Shown in pieces: positions 17,287 through 25,895 of a stretch of DNA of 64,000 nucleotides. Position 1 is the stretch's first letter. Each line of letters begins with the position of its first letter. The stretch lies in contig NZ_OX424407.1 in assembly GCF_949152215.1 (NCBI RefSeq), positions 748,530 to 812,529 on the forward strand. Direction: 5' to 3'. The notes beneath the pieces were generated by a model. That model was given only the letters and a program-made list of their open reading frames with translations, did not search any database and had not been told where the DNA came from. Source of the DNA: Lancefieldella sp. Marseille-Q7238 (GTDB taxonomy: Bacteria; Actinomycetota; Coriobacteriia; Coriobacteriales; Atopobiaceae). A program made the position numbers and the translations under genes.

Positions 17287-19019
17287 GCGGCGTCACCCCC
17301 TTGCGCATAACGCTCAAGCTCTTGTTGAGCGCCCCAAAGCCTCGCGTATGTTCCCTCTTTAGCGAGAAGATCCTCGTGAACACCCTCTTCAACAACGCTC
17401 CCTTGATCGAGAACGTAGATCTTATCTGCGTCCGTAACGTTCGCGAGTCGATGAGAAATCAGAATGACCGTCTTTTTCTTCGCCAGCGCATGGATCTGAG
17501 CCATGATGTCATTCTCGCTTTCAACATCTATGTTTGACGTCGCCTCGTCAAAGATATAGACGGGACTGTCATGCAAAAGAGCCCTTGCGAGCGCCAGCCG
17601 CTGCCGCTGTCCCCCGGAGAGGTTGGAGGCCATCTCGTCAAGTTTCATATCGAGGCCCTTCTCGCTTTGTAAAAATCCCGCGAGATTGACCTGTTCAAGA
17701 ACGCGCCAAAACGTCTCATCCTGAGCGGTCGAACATGCCATCAGAAGATTATCGCGGACCGTGCCTTTGAAGAGGTAACTTTGATGACCAACATACGTAA
17801 CGCTTTGCATAAGGCTCGCTTCAGAAATTTCAGTCAAAGACCTGTCGCCAAAAAGCACCGCTCCCTCATAGCCTTTATTGCGACCCATAAGGATGGAGGC
17901 GATGGTGGATTTTCCGCAGCCCGATTCGCCGACCAGCGCCGTAAAGCTCCCTTTTGGAAAAGCCATATCAATGCCGTGGAGAATCTCACGCTCCGACTCG
18001 TAGGAATAGTGAACATCCCTGCAGGTAATCGTAGCGCCTGTGGGAACTTCGCCTGTTTTTGCTTCCGCCTCGGGAAGATCAAGCAAGCGAAAAATCTTCT
18101 CGGAAGCCGCCATGCCATTCATGGCAATATGGAAGAAACTGCCCAGCATTCGCATGGGTAAAAAGAAATCTGCCGCCAAAAGGATAATCAACAGGCAACC
18201 CGCCAAATCAACGGCGCCCGCCTGAAATTGCGTCACGGCAAGGCCAACACCAAGCGCCGCGCCGCCATATGCAATAAGGTCCATTACGGTAATGGAGTTC
18301 AGCTGCATGGTCAGCACTTTCATGGTGATACGCCTGAACTGTTCAGCCTGTTCGTTCATCTCGTTGTGCTTGAACTCATCGGCTTGATAGATTTTTGCGG
18401 TGGTCAAACCCTGCAAATTCTCCAAAAACGTATCGCCAAGAGCGGTATATCGACCCCAATATTTTGCCAGCAATTTCTTCGCAAAGCGCTGCACCGCTAC
18501 GATGGTGAGCGGAATGAGCGGCACACAGATAAGTAAGACCGCAGCGGATGGCAAATTTACAAAGCCAAGTGCCACAAAGAGTGTCAGTGGAGCAAGCAGG
18601 GCATAGAAAAATTGCGGAAGGTACTGACCAAAATAGGTTTCAAGCTGGTCAACACCCTCGACAGCCACCTGAACAACTTCGCTGGTCTGCACCTGCTCGT
18701 TATAGGAGCTGCCCAGCCTGAGTAGTTTTTTGTAGATGTTCTCCCGCAGAATTTTTTTGACCGATTTTGAACTGAGGTATGCCATACGGCTTGATATGAC
18801 GCTACACACAAAACGCACGATAACAGCAATCGCAGCTATAACCGCCACAAAGATTACCTGGTTCTGGCTGAGTGTCTTTTCATATAGACTCTGCAGCAGA
18901 TGAGCTATCTCCCACATCATGACGATGTTTGCCAAAAGAGAGATCCACTGCAAGGCAACGTGTGCGGCAATATATTTCTTACTTTCGCCGATCATGGCGA
19001 TAAGTCGCTTATTAAACAT
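17283..19019 (-). CDS. CydDC-type ABC exporter, first subunit (membrane-ATPase fusion)
   Basis: A 578-residue half-transporter with six helices then an ATPase. The FGQYLPQFFYALLAPL segment in the membrane part is characteristic of CydD-like subunits. Walker A is LVGESGCGKST, the signature is LSGGQRQRLALARA, Walker B is VYIFDEATSNID, and the switch histidine is in LISHRLA. It is the first gene of a four-gene operon (exporter pair, YgbA-like, DUF454). Ribosome site GGAAG lies rather far from ATG 19019; a second ATG eight codons in is possible. Exporter of small thiols is the likely role. Confidence 0.85.
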   Translation of the reverse strand: MFNKRLIAMIGESKKYIAAHVALQWISLLANIVMMWEIAHLLQSLYEKTLSQNQVIFVAVIAAIAVIVRFVCSVISSRMAYLSSKSVKKILRENIYKKLLRLGSSYNEQVQTSEVVQVAVEGVDQLETYFGQYLPQFFYALLAPLTLFVALGFVNLPSAAVLLICVPLIPLTIVAVQRFAKKLLAKYWGRYTALGDTFLENLQGLTTAKIYQADEFKHNEMNEQAEQFRRITMKVLTMQLNSITVMDLIAYGGAALGVGLAVTQFQAGAVDLAGCLLIILLAADFFLPMRMLGSFFHIAMNGMAASEKIFRLLDLPEAEAKTGEVPTGATITCRDVHYSYESEREILHGIDMAFPKGSFTALVGESGCGKSTIASILMGRNKGYEGAVLFGDRSLTEISEASLMQSVTYVGHQSYLFKGTVRDNLLMACSTAQDETFWRVLEQVNLAGFLQSEKGLDMKLDEMASNLSGGQRQRLALARALLHDSPVYIFDEATSNIDVESENDIMAQIHALAKKKTVILISHRLANVTDADKIYVLDQGSVVEEGVHEDLLAKEGTYARLWGAQQELERYAQGGDAA

Positions 19020-19125
19020 CCAAACAAGGCTTCCAATGAGAGTTTACAGTTTCTAACTCTCTATTGTAGGTATCGTCGCTAAAAAAGCTACCTTGAACAG
19101 GATGACAACCTTTCGCGCTCCGGGG

Positions 19126-19135
19126 ACTTCTCGCC
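19126..19135 (-). repeat. GGCGAGAAGT element, intergenic copy
   Basis: Exact 10-base copy on the - strand, about 105 bases upstream of the exporter operon, in a pyrimidine-rich gap with repeated TTTTGGCG and TCCTCTT words. Confidence 0.6.
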
Positions 19136-19219
19136 CTCTTTTTGGCGATTTTCCTCTTTTGGCGGTTTCCTATTCTCTTTTCAGTAGTTTTCTGTCCTCT
19201 TCCAGCGGTTTATTGCTCT

Positions 19220-20068
19220 CTACAGTTGCAGGTGCACAAAAATAGCGCGCTTTTTGTCGTCACAGACCTTCATGGCAATTCTGGTATACAGCTTCAATTT
19301 CTTGCCAAGAAGCTGTCGAGCCTCCGTATAAAATACCCGCTCATCAAGAAGACGCATGCCAATCTTGTGAGCGAATTCTTGAGCGTCATTGATATAAAAA
19401 CAAATTTCCGCCGACACGTTGCCCGTCTTTTTCACATACCGATTAGCATACTTGGCGCCAACTTCGTTGGTGGAGTCAAAAATAATCTCGCTGTCCGGAA
19501 GATGTCTACTCAGAGCCTGAATGAACGATGTGTTTTTCTCCTCTGAGAAGTATTGAAATACACCGGAGACGATGATGAGTAGTGGCACCGTTGTGTCAAT
19601 CTTATGTATCCAGCTCAGCTCAAACATATCACCAGCAATAACAACCTCGTTTGGCAGCGGTTCAAGAAAAGCCTCTCTCAATTCAACGGTCTCGGGCAGA
19701 TCAACCTCATAAAACATAACTTTCGGCAGATTAAGCCTTGCTGCCATAGTTTCAAGCCCCGCGCCAAGATTGATAATGCCGCAGCCTTCGGGATGCTCTG
19801 ACACAAACGTGCGCACTACCCTGTCAAGCACATGATAACGAGCTACCGACGCGATCATCGCATATTCCGAAGATTTTTTTCTGATTCGATTGAGCGCTTC
19901 AGGAGGAATCTTCTTCCCTACCTCGACAGCCTTCTCGTCACAAAAGAACTCAGGAAAATGCTCAGTGACATAGATTCTGGCAACCAGAGGAATATAGGTC
20001 GTATCCGCAACGCCTTGTAGATTTTGCATTTTGTGCCCCATACCATTCCGTGAAACCCTTAGTGTCAT
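19220..20068 (-). CDS. Class I SAM methyltransferase, leucine carboxyl methyltransferase-like
   Basis: A 282-residue protein of the LCMT/polyketide O-methyltransferase group. Key parts are SSEYAMIASVARYHVLDRVV, the SAM loop IINLGAGLETMAARL, the acidic VMFYEVDLPETVELR, and the post-loop SGVFQYFSEE. These enzymes methylate carboxyl or hydroxyl groups of small molecules or proteins; the target is unknown. Two starts are possible (ATG 20068 or ATG 20041), neither with a strong ribosome site. It follows the flavodoxin gene at 60 bases and may share its transcript. Confidence 0.8.
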   Translation of the reverse strand: MTLRVSRNGMGHKMQNLQGVADTTYIPLVARIYVTEHFPEFFCDEKAVEVGKKIPPEALNRIRKKSSEYAMIASVARYHVLDRVVRTFVSEHPEGCGIINLGAGLETMAARLNLPKVMFYEVDLPETVELREAFLEPLPNEVVIAGDMFELSWIHKIDTTVPLLIIVSGVFQYFSEEKNTSFIQALSRHLPDSEIIFDSTNEVGAKYANRYVKKTGNVSAEICFYINDAQEFAHKIGMRLLDERVFYTEARQLLGKKLKLYTRIAMKVCDDKKRAIFVHLQL

Positions 20069-20099
20069 GCCCTAAGCGCTGTATATTTTCAGCCTGTCC

Positions 20100-20137
20100 C
20101 AGACCACCTTTATGCGGTCAGACCACCCTTATACGGT
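20100..20137. repeat. 19-base tandem duplication at the flavodoxin 3' end
   Basis: Two adjacent 19-base units (20100-20118 and 20119-20137) differ at two positions and share CAGACCACC, then TTAT, then CGGT. The second overlaps the flavodoxin stop. It looks like a recent local duplication. Confidence 0.7.
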
Positions 20138-20575
20138 TGCAATTTCCTTATAAAACTCTACGGCGCCTCGGATTTCTTCCGCATTTGGATGACCTTTTCC
20201 CTTTCCGCCTATCAACTTCAAGGGACCAAAGGTGTCAAATCCAATACATCCGTATTCGCCCAGAATCTCCGCATGCTTCTCTTCCGCGATCTTTCGTATG
20301 CTATTGGTGTGAGCAGCTCGCACTATACCGCAGGTATACATAAAAAAGACCTTTTTATGTTCAGGGAGGTTCTTCTCAGCATACTGAAGCACTGCTTTGT
20401 GCATTTTTCCGTAATAAATCCCTGAGGCAAAACCAACAAAATCGTACTCTGACAAGTCATCCGTCTCTGGACATGTCACATTGATCAGAGTTACTTCATA
20501 TTTTTGCGCTATCGCGTCAAGCAGCTTTTTTGTATTCTCATGATGCTTGGAGTAATACACTATCGCAGTTTTCAT
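20129..20575 (-). CDS. Flavodoxin-like protein
   Basis: A 148-residue short-chain flavodoxin-fold protein. The start IVYYSKHHENTKKLLDAI is the FMN phosphate loop; ASGIYYGKMHKAV and FMYTCGIV supply the isoalloxazine loops. It should carry electrons in the cytoplasm or act as an NAD(P)H quinone-type reductase. The length fits the flavodoxin domain of methyltransferase- or nitroreductase-linked proteins. AGGAGGAAAC before ATG 20575 is an excellent ribosome site. It lies between a methyltransferase and an isochorismatase-like gene, all on -. Confidence 0.9.
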   Translation of the reverse strand: MKTAIVYYSKHHENTKKLLDAIAQKYEVTLINVTCPETDDLSEYDFVGFASGIYYGKMHKAVLQYAEKNLPEHKKVFFMYTCGIVRAAHTNSIRKIAEEKHAEILGEYGCIGFDTFGPLKLIGGKGKGHPNAEEIRGAVEFYKEIATV

Positions 20576-20684
20576 GTTTCCTCCTACCGCTTCCGACTGA
20601 AAACTTTCTCCTTTGAAGAATCTTTTAGCATACCGGAGAAGATGCTCTGAGAGAGCGGCGTGAGAAGATAGAACCTGCGCCGCA

Positions 20685-21137
20685 CTACTCAGAAGTGATA
20701 TTTACCCCAGCATCGCGCAGACATTGCTCGGTATCCCCAAACGCTTTCTCGTTTTTTGAAACAACCGCACGCGTATTGACCGTTGTTTTTAGCCCGTTTT
20801 CCAAAGCGCCAAGAGCTGTTTCTTTGATGCAATAGTTGCCGTCAATGCCAATAATCTCAACTTCATCAACGCTCAACTTTTGAAGTTTCTGCAGCAATTC
20901 GGGATTTGAAAAAGCGTTACTTTCGCGCTTGTCAAACACGCAATCCGAAACAACTGCAAGCCCAGCGCCAAATTCTTTCTTTTTTGAGGCGCGTTCCCAG
21001 GGAAGCTTGTGTACCACATATATAACCTGCTCAGGAGTATAGCGACTGATTATGTCATTACATGCCTCAATAAGACCTTCAGTATTGCGGCGCTTCATAA
21101 CATTAGTTTGCACATCAACAACAAGTAGAACTTTCAT
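20685..21137 (-). CDS. Cysteine hydrolase, isochorismatase/nicotinamidase-like
   Basis: A 150-residue member of the isochorismatase-like hydrolases, shorter than typical nicotinamidase. The catalytic triad is visible: Asp8 in LLVVDVQTN, a Lys in the KLPWERASKKKEF region, and the nucleophilic Cys in GIDGNYCIKETALGA. These enzymes hydrolyse amides or vinyl ethers, for instance nicotinamide. The exact substrate is not clear from sequence. GGAAGGAACG precedes ATG 21137. It is divergent from asnA. Confidence 0.88.
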   Translation of the reverse strand: MKVLLVVDVQTNVMKRRNTEGLIEACNDIISRYTPEQVIYVVHKLPWERASKKKEFGAGLAVVSDCVFDKRESNAFSNPELLQKLQKLSVDEVEIIGIDGNYCIKETALGALENGLKTTVNTRAVVSKNEKAFGDTEQCLRDAGVNITSE

Positions 21138-21242
21138 GACGTTCCTTCCTGTATGGACTCACAAAAGTTACCTCATGGCAACAGCTGTTTGCAGTGTACC
21201 AGAAACCCACGGCAGGTATGCTATTATCCCCTTTTAAACGAA

Positions 21243-21268
21243 CAGTCCTCAGAATCTGCAGAGGACTG
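21243..21268 (+). promoter_or_regulatory. Hairpin in the asnA leader
   Basis: CAGTCCTC and GAGGACTG form a perfect 8-base-pair dyad around a 10-base loop, 27 bases before the asnA start and close to its ribosome site. It may be an operator or a translation-control hairpin. Confidence 0.4.
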
Positions 21269-21294
21269 CCAACGTACCTTTGACGAGGAGAGGT

Positions 21295-22296
21295 ATGACT
21301 ATCATTCCAAAAGGCTACGAATCACAGCTGTCGCTTTACGACACCCAACGTGCCATAGAGCGTATCAAGTACATCTTTCTTGCAAAACTTTGCGCCGCGC
21401 TCCACCTTGTACGTGTCACGGCTCCCCTCGTGGTAGACCCGACTACCGGTATGAACGACAACCTTAGCGGCATTGAACGACCTGTGCATTTTGACACGCC
21501 GGCTGTAGGCAAAAATGCCGAAGTCGTGCAGTCGCTTGCAAAGTGGAAACGCTATGCACTCCACCGCTACGACTTTAATGTGGGAAAAGGCCTCGTATGT
21601 GACATGAACGCCATCCGTCGTGACGAAGAGCTCGATAACTTGCACTCCATTTATGTTGATCAGTGGGACTGGGAAAAGGTCATTGACGAGAAGGACCGCT
21701 CTTCTGCCTATCTTCAAGATACCGTCAGCCGTATCGTCACCGCCATCTGCGGAACGCTTGACGAGCTGAAATGGCATTATCCCCAGCTGGAAACGGAACT
21801 TGACCGAACCGTTGCCTTTATAACCACGCAAGAGTTGGAGGACCTCTACCCAGAACTTACACCCACCGAACGTGAAAACCGCTTTGTGGCTAAGCACCAT
21901 ACCACCTTCATCATCGGCATCGGAGAAACCCTGCGTTCAGGCAAGCCTCATGACAAACGCTCCCCTGACTATGACGACTGGAATCTCAATGGAGACCTTC
22001 TCTTCTGGGACGAGGTCCTCGGTTGCGCTCTTGAAATCAGCAGTATGGGCATTCGCGTAAATCCCGCGACACTTGATCGACAGCTATCTGTCTCCGGTTG
22101 CGATAACCGCCGAGAGCTGCCATTCCACAAGATGCTCCTTGAAGGCAAGCTACCACATACCATTGGCGGTGGTATCGGTCAAAGCCGTCTTTGTATGCTG
22201 CTTTTAGGCAAGGCGCATGTAGGAGAAGTACAGGCATCCATTTGGGATAGTGATACCGTCCAAGCATGCCAAGAGGCTGGAGTTCAGCTGCTATAG
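21295..22296 (+). CDS. asnA: Aspartate-ammonia ligase (asparagine synthetase A)
   Basis: A 333-residue class II tRNA-synthetase-like ligase that makes asparagine from aspartate, ammonia and ATP in the cytoplasm. Recognisable parts include VTAPLVVDPTTGMNDNLSG, RPVHFD, KWKRYALHRY, LHSIYVDQWDWEK, GDLLFWDEVLGCALEISSMGIRV and the closing GGGIGQSRLCMLLL. The length matches the family. I chose ATG 21295 for the GAGGAGAGG ribosome site. It is separated from the convergent permease gene by only 5 bases. Confidence 0.97.
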   Translation: MTIIPKGYESQLSLYDTQRAIERIKYIFLAKLCAALHLVRVTAPLVVDPTTGMNDNLSGIERPVHFDTPAVGKNAEVVQSLAKWKRYALHRYDFNVGKGLVCDMNAIRRDEELDNLHSIYVDQWDWEKVIDEKDRSSAYLQDTVSRIVTAICGTLDELKWHYPQLETELDRTVAFITTQELEDLYPELTPTERENRFVAKHHTTFIIGIGETLRSGKPHDKRSPDYDDWNLNGDLLFWDEVLGCALEISSMGIRVNPATLDRQLSVSGCDNRRELPFHKMLLEGKLPHTIGGGIGQSRLCMLLLGKAHVGEVQASIWDSDTVQACQEAGVQLL

Positions 22297-22301
22297 GATC
22301 T

Positions 22302-23507
22302 CTATTGGTAGCGGAGCGATTCTACCGGATTGAGCTTTGCCGCCCGTCGTGCGGGCCACCAGCCAAATACAAGCCCGATTCCAATACAGATTCCTGAGGT
22401 CAAAGCTACGATTGATGGGGTAATAATAGGGGTAATCGCAGTCTCCAAATGCATGAGGGCTGAAGCTGATCCCGCCAAAGCCAACGCTCCGGCGTAGCCG
22501 AGGGCAACTCCAATAACACCACCCGAGATGCAGAGTAGTATCGATTCACATAAGAACTGCTTTGTAATATCGGCGGCACGCGCGCCAAGCGCCTTACGCA
22601 GGCCAATCTCACGAATTCGCTCCGTCACATTGGTAAGCATCATATTCATGATGCCAATACCGCCAACCAAAAGCGAAATACTGGCGATGGCTGTTACAAG
22701 TATCTGAAATGAAGCCATTGTGGAGTTGAGCTGGTCAATGATGGAGGACAATGTCATGACGTACACACGATCGTCTTCCCCTTCAGGAATGGCAAACCAA
22801 TCAAACAACCAGGCCTTTGTTTGATCCGCCAGAGACTTCATGTCAACATTTTCGCGTGCATATCCAAAAATCTGACTGATTGTTTTGGTACCCGAAACGC
22901 GTGTTGTAAACGTTGAATACGGCAGATAGCACAGAAGAGTATCACTTCCTCCTCCCATCCTTTGACCACTGTCGCATACGCCGATTACGGTATAAGTATT
23001 GTCATCGATACGGACTGTCTTACCAATGGCATCTTTCTCATTTCCGTAGAGCTTCTCGGCAGCCACTCGATCAAGAACAACGTTTTTTGCCACATTGTCC
23101 ACATCCGATTGCGAGAAGAGCGAGCCGGCCGAAGCCTTGAATCCCATTGCAGTGAAGTACTCAGGCTGACAGCCGATAATCTGTGTGTCAAACTGCTTCT
23201 CGATAGAATCAATGCGGCCGGCACTGGAGTCAATACCGGTAACAAATTCATAGCCGGGAACACTCATTGCCAGCTGATCTAAATCCTGCTGCGTCACCCC
23301 TCGATCAGGCCACGCATATATGCTCACCATTCGAGATTGATTGAGACCCAGTGAGCCCACCAGGGAGTATTTAATGCCATCGATAAGAGCCGTCATGGCA
23401 ATGACCGCACTGATTCCAATTACAATTCCAAGCACGGTCAATAGACTGCGCGCACGATTGGCATTGAAAGCAGAGAGGGTTTCATGAAGCAGGTCGCGAA
23501 GCCTCAT
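22302..23507 (-). CDS. MacB-type ABC permease (FtsX fold)
   Basis: A 401-residue permease with the MacB plan: one N-terminal helix (SLLTVLGIVIGISAVIAM), an extracellular domain of about 220 residues, and three C-terminal helices. The family motifs LLVGGIGIMNMMLTNVTERIREIGLRKALGARAADI and FGWWPARRAAKLNPVESLRYQ are complete. These pumps move peptides, lipids or antibiotics from the outer membrane face. It overlaps the ATPase gene by 4 bases (ATGA). It works with that ATPase and the adaptor protein upstream. Confidence 0.93.
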   Translation of the reverse strand: MRLRDLLHETLSAFNANRARSLLTVLGIVIGISAVIAMTALIDGIKYSLVGSLGLNQSRMVSIYAWPDRGVTQQDLDQLAMSVPGYEFVTGIDSSAGRIDSIEKQFDTQIIGCQPEYFTAMGFKASAGSLFSQSDVDNVAKNVVLDRVAAEKLYGNEKDAIGKTVRIDDNTYTVIGVCDSGQRMGGGSDTLLCYLPYSTFTTRVSGTKTISQIFGYARENVDMKSLADQTKAWLFDWFAIPEGEDDRVYVMTLSSIIDQLNSTMASFQILVTAIASISLLVGGIGIMNMMLTNVTERIREIGLRKALGARAADITKQFLCESILLCISGGVIGVALGYAGALALAGSASALMHLETAITPIITPSIVALTSGICIGIGLVFGWWPARRAAKLNPVESLRYQ

Positions 23508-24244
23508 AGAGATGCACCTCCTGCCATCCTCTGCACACCATGATGCAATACATATTCTCGTTCCTGCTCAGCCGTAAGCAAGCGTCCGTCGCGGATATGC
23601 ACAACGCGATCAGCCCATGTGGCAATTTCGGGATCATGGGTAATGAGTACGATGGTCTTGCCGCGATCCTGCATGGCTCGAAACGTTTTGAGCACCATTT
23701 CGCCCGTTGCGGAATCAAGATTGCCCGTGGGTTCATCGGCAAGAATCACTGCAGGATCGTTAACCAAGGCACGCGCAATGGCCACACGTTGAATCTGACC
23801 GCCGGAAAGTTCATTGGATTTATGGTCATAGTAATCCTCAGGTAAGCCCACCGATCGCAGCGCCTTCCAGGCACGCAGTTCCCTTTCTGCAACAGGTATA
23901 TCGGAGTAGATGAGCGGAAGAACAACATTGCGCAACACGGTAGTTCGGGGCAGAAGATTAAACGACTGGAATACAAAGCCAAGACGCGTTGCGCGAATCT
24001 CAGCAAGATCATCATCGGAAAGATTGGCAACCTCAAGACCTTCAAGCTTATAAGAACCCGAGGTAGGCGTATCAAGACAACCAAGGATATTCATAAGGGT
24101 TGATTTGCCCGATCCTGAAGGGCCCATAATGCAGAGAAACTCGCCCTTCTCGACGCTCAAAGATACGCCACGCAACGCATGAGTAAGTCCTGCAGCTGTC
24201 TCATATATGCGGTGCAGCTTATGTGCCTCGATTACCTTTGGCAT
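23504..24244 (-). CDS. MacB/LolD-type ABC ATPase
   Basis: A 246-residue ATPase for the permease downstream. Walker A is MGPSGSGKST, then FVFQSFNLLPR (Q-loop), signature LSGGQIQRVAIARA, Walker B VILADEPTGNLD and switch LITHDPEIA. I start it at ATG 24244, where MPKVIEAHKLHRIYE is the normal family N-terminus. The frame stays open further upstream but overlaps the adaptor gene and is Ala/Gln-rich, so that part is a shadow. The adaptor stop lies one base before this start. Confidence 0.93.
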   Translation of the reverse strand: MPKVIEAHKLHRIYETAAGLTHALRGVSLSVEKGEFLCIMGPSGSGKSTLMNILGCLDTPTSGSYKLEGLEVANLSDDDLAEIRATRLGFVFQSFNLLPRTTVLRNVVLPLIYSDIPVAERELRAWKALRSVGLPEDYYDHKSNELSGGQIQRVAIARALVNDPAVILADEPTGNLDSATGEMVLKTFRAMQDRGKTIVLITHDPEIATWADRVVHIRDGRLLTAEQEREYVLHHGVQRMAGGASL

Positions 24245-24245
24245 T

Positions 24246-25832
24246 TTATCTACCGCCGCCTGCCACGTCTTTATCGCTCGAAGAGTCGCTGCTTGAGCCA
24301 CTTGAGGTACCACTTGTGCCACCGCTTGAGCCGTCTTTTTCGCCGCCATCGGGATTGTCCAAAATACCTACATCGGGATTTCCTGTTCCACCGGCGAGAA
24401 GTACCTCGGTACCGTCATTGATGCCTTCGCCCTCAATGACGGCGGTAGTCGAACTCTTTGCCTTAACCGTAACGGGCACTCGTTTAACCTGAGGATTGTT
24501 CTTGTCATCACGAGAAGTGACGACGTTCACATAGGTTCCCGTCTCGTCCTCTGCCAGTGCAAAGAGAGGTACCGTGAGCACGTTTTCCATATGCTGGATC
24601 ATAATGTCTGCATTGGCGGTCATACCGGGCTTTATGGAGGCATCGGGGTTTTCTATCAGAAGTTCAACATCATACGTAACAATGGCGCGTCCCCTACCGT
24701 CATAGCTCATCCCTGAGGTATCCCCGCCTGAAGACGATACGGTAGAGACGTGCGTCACGGTTGCCTCACAGCTAAGTTCCCGAAGAGCCGCAAACGTTAC
24801 CTGCGCTTTTTGATCGACGGCAATACGGGAAATATCCACTTCATTTATCTGAACATTTACCTTCATTTTTGAGAGATCAGCGATAGTAACCAAAGATCCT
24901 GACGTACCTGATCCAGAATTCGAACCTGCCCCGGCGCCTCCGGAAGATCCAACCGATGCACCGTTTACCGCATTCATAACAATGACCGTACCATCGCAAG
25001 GAGCCGTTACCGTGCGTTTGTCCGCTTGGGCAACCGCGTCGTTGTGAGCTGAGCGAGCCTCTTCAAGAGCGATTTGCGCACTTTCAAGGTTTGCCTGCGC
25101 TGTTTCAACTGATGCCTCAACCGAAGAGGCATTGGCACCGCCGTTTTCCTGATCGTCTTCACCAACACCCGCAGCTCCACTACGGGCAGCCGCCAAAGCG
25201 GCTTTTGCTTTACTTACTTCATTTTCTGCCGCTTTCACTTGCTGCGCGGCTTTACGCACAGCTTTATCAAGCTCGTCGTTTTTAATGGTAAAGAGCTTAT
25301 CGCCCTTTTTAACAACAGATCCCTCCGTAACTTGAACATCCTGTATGATGCCATCGACTTCAGGAGTCACCACTGTTGAAGAGATGGGCTTGATGGATCC
25401 TGAAGCCGATACGGAATCGCTGAATTCCCCGCGCGTAATGAAAGCGGTGCTTGCGACAGGAGCTTCAACCTGTTTGTCGCTTTGGAATAAACGCACGACA
25501 AACGCAATACCGATAAGTACAACAACGCCCAGCGCAATGCCCACTTTTATGAATTTCTTCCTAAGGCGGATCTTACGATGACGCATAAGGCTTTCATAAG
25601 CTTCACGAGCTTCGGCATCCTCTTCATCCTCAGTTGAAGTTATCACCTCTATGCGGGAATTGATATCCACCGTTTTGTCGGTAACATCCGGCACCTTGTG
25701 AGCACTAACTGAATTTCGCTCGTTGTCAGGTGACGTATTGCCATCGAGCGGAGCACTACCGTCAGATGAAGGGCTGCCACCAGATGACGTATCAACTTTT
25801 TCCTGCTGGAGCTTATGATCAAAATGAAACAT
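24246..25832 (-). CDS. Periplasmic-adaptor-like (HlyD/MacA) protein with long cytoplasmic N-terminus
   Basis: A 528-residue membrane-fusion-type protein. An unusual cytoplasmic N-terminus of about 95 residues, rich in Ser/Asp, precedes one membrane helix (VGIALGVVVLIGIAFVV). Then come the barrel-sandwich halves (VDGIIQDVQVTEGSVVKKGDKL and RTVTAPCDGTVIVMNA) split by an Ala-rich helical hairpin, then a beta-barrel (MKVNVQINEVDISRI) and a membrane-proximal domain ending in a Gly/Ser tail. ATG 25832 follows GGAGGAG. It is the first gene of the three-gene MacAB-type exporter. In Gram-positives such adaptors may bind the substrate rather than reach an outer membrane. Confidence 0.9.
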   Translation of the reverse strand: MFHFDHKLQQEKVDTSSGGSPSSDGSAPLDGNTSPDNERNSVSAHKVPDVTDKTVDINSRIEVITSTEDEEDAEAREAYESLMRHRKIRLRKKFIKVGIALGVVVLIGIAFVVRLFQSDKQVEAPVASTAFITRGEFSDSVSASGSIKPISSTVVTPEVDGIIQDVQVTEGSVVKKGDKLFTIKNDELDKAVRKAAQQVKAAENEVSKAKAALAAARSGAAGVGEDDQENGGANASSVEASVETAQANLESAQIALEEARSAHNDAVAQADKRTVTAPCDGTVIVMNAVNGASVGSSGGAGAGSNSGSGTSGSLVTIADLSKMKVNVQINEVDISRIAVDQKAQVTFAALRELSCEATVTHVSTVSSSGGDTSGMSYDGRGRAIVTYDVELLIENPDASIKPGMTANADIMIQHMENVLTVPLFALAEDETGTYVNVVTSRDDKNNPQVKRVPVTVKAKSSTTAVIEGEGINDGTEVLLAGGTGNPDVGILDNPDGGEKDGSSGGTSGTSSGSSSDSSSDKDVAGGGR

Positions 25833-25895
25833 AACTCCTCCGAACACACACTTAGTAATGGCTGTTCAACCCATATACATTTTATAGAACATATA

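Noticed and set aside
24245-24349. Ala/Gln-rich extension of the MacB-type ATPase
   Set aside because: It lies wholly inside the adaptor gene, and the family N-terminus begins at 24244.
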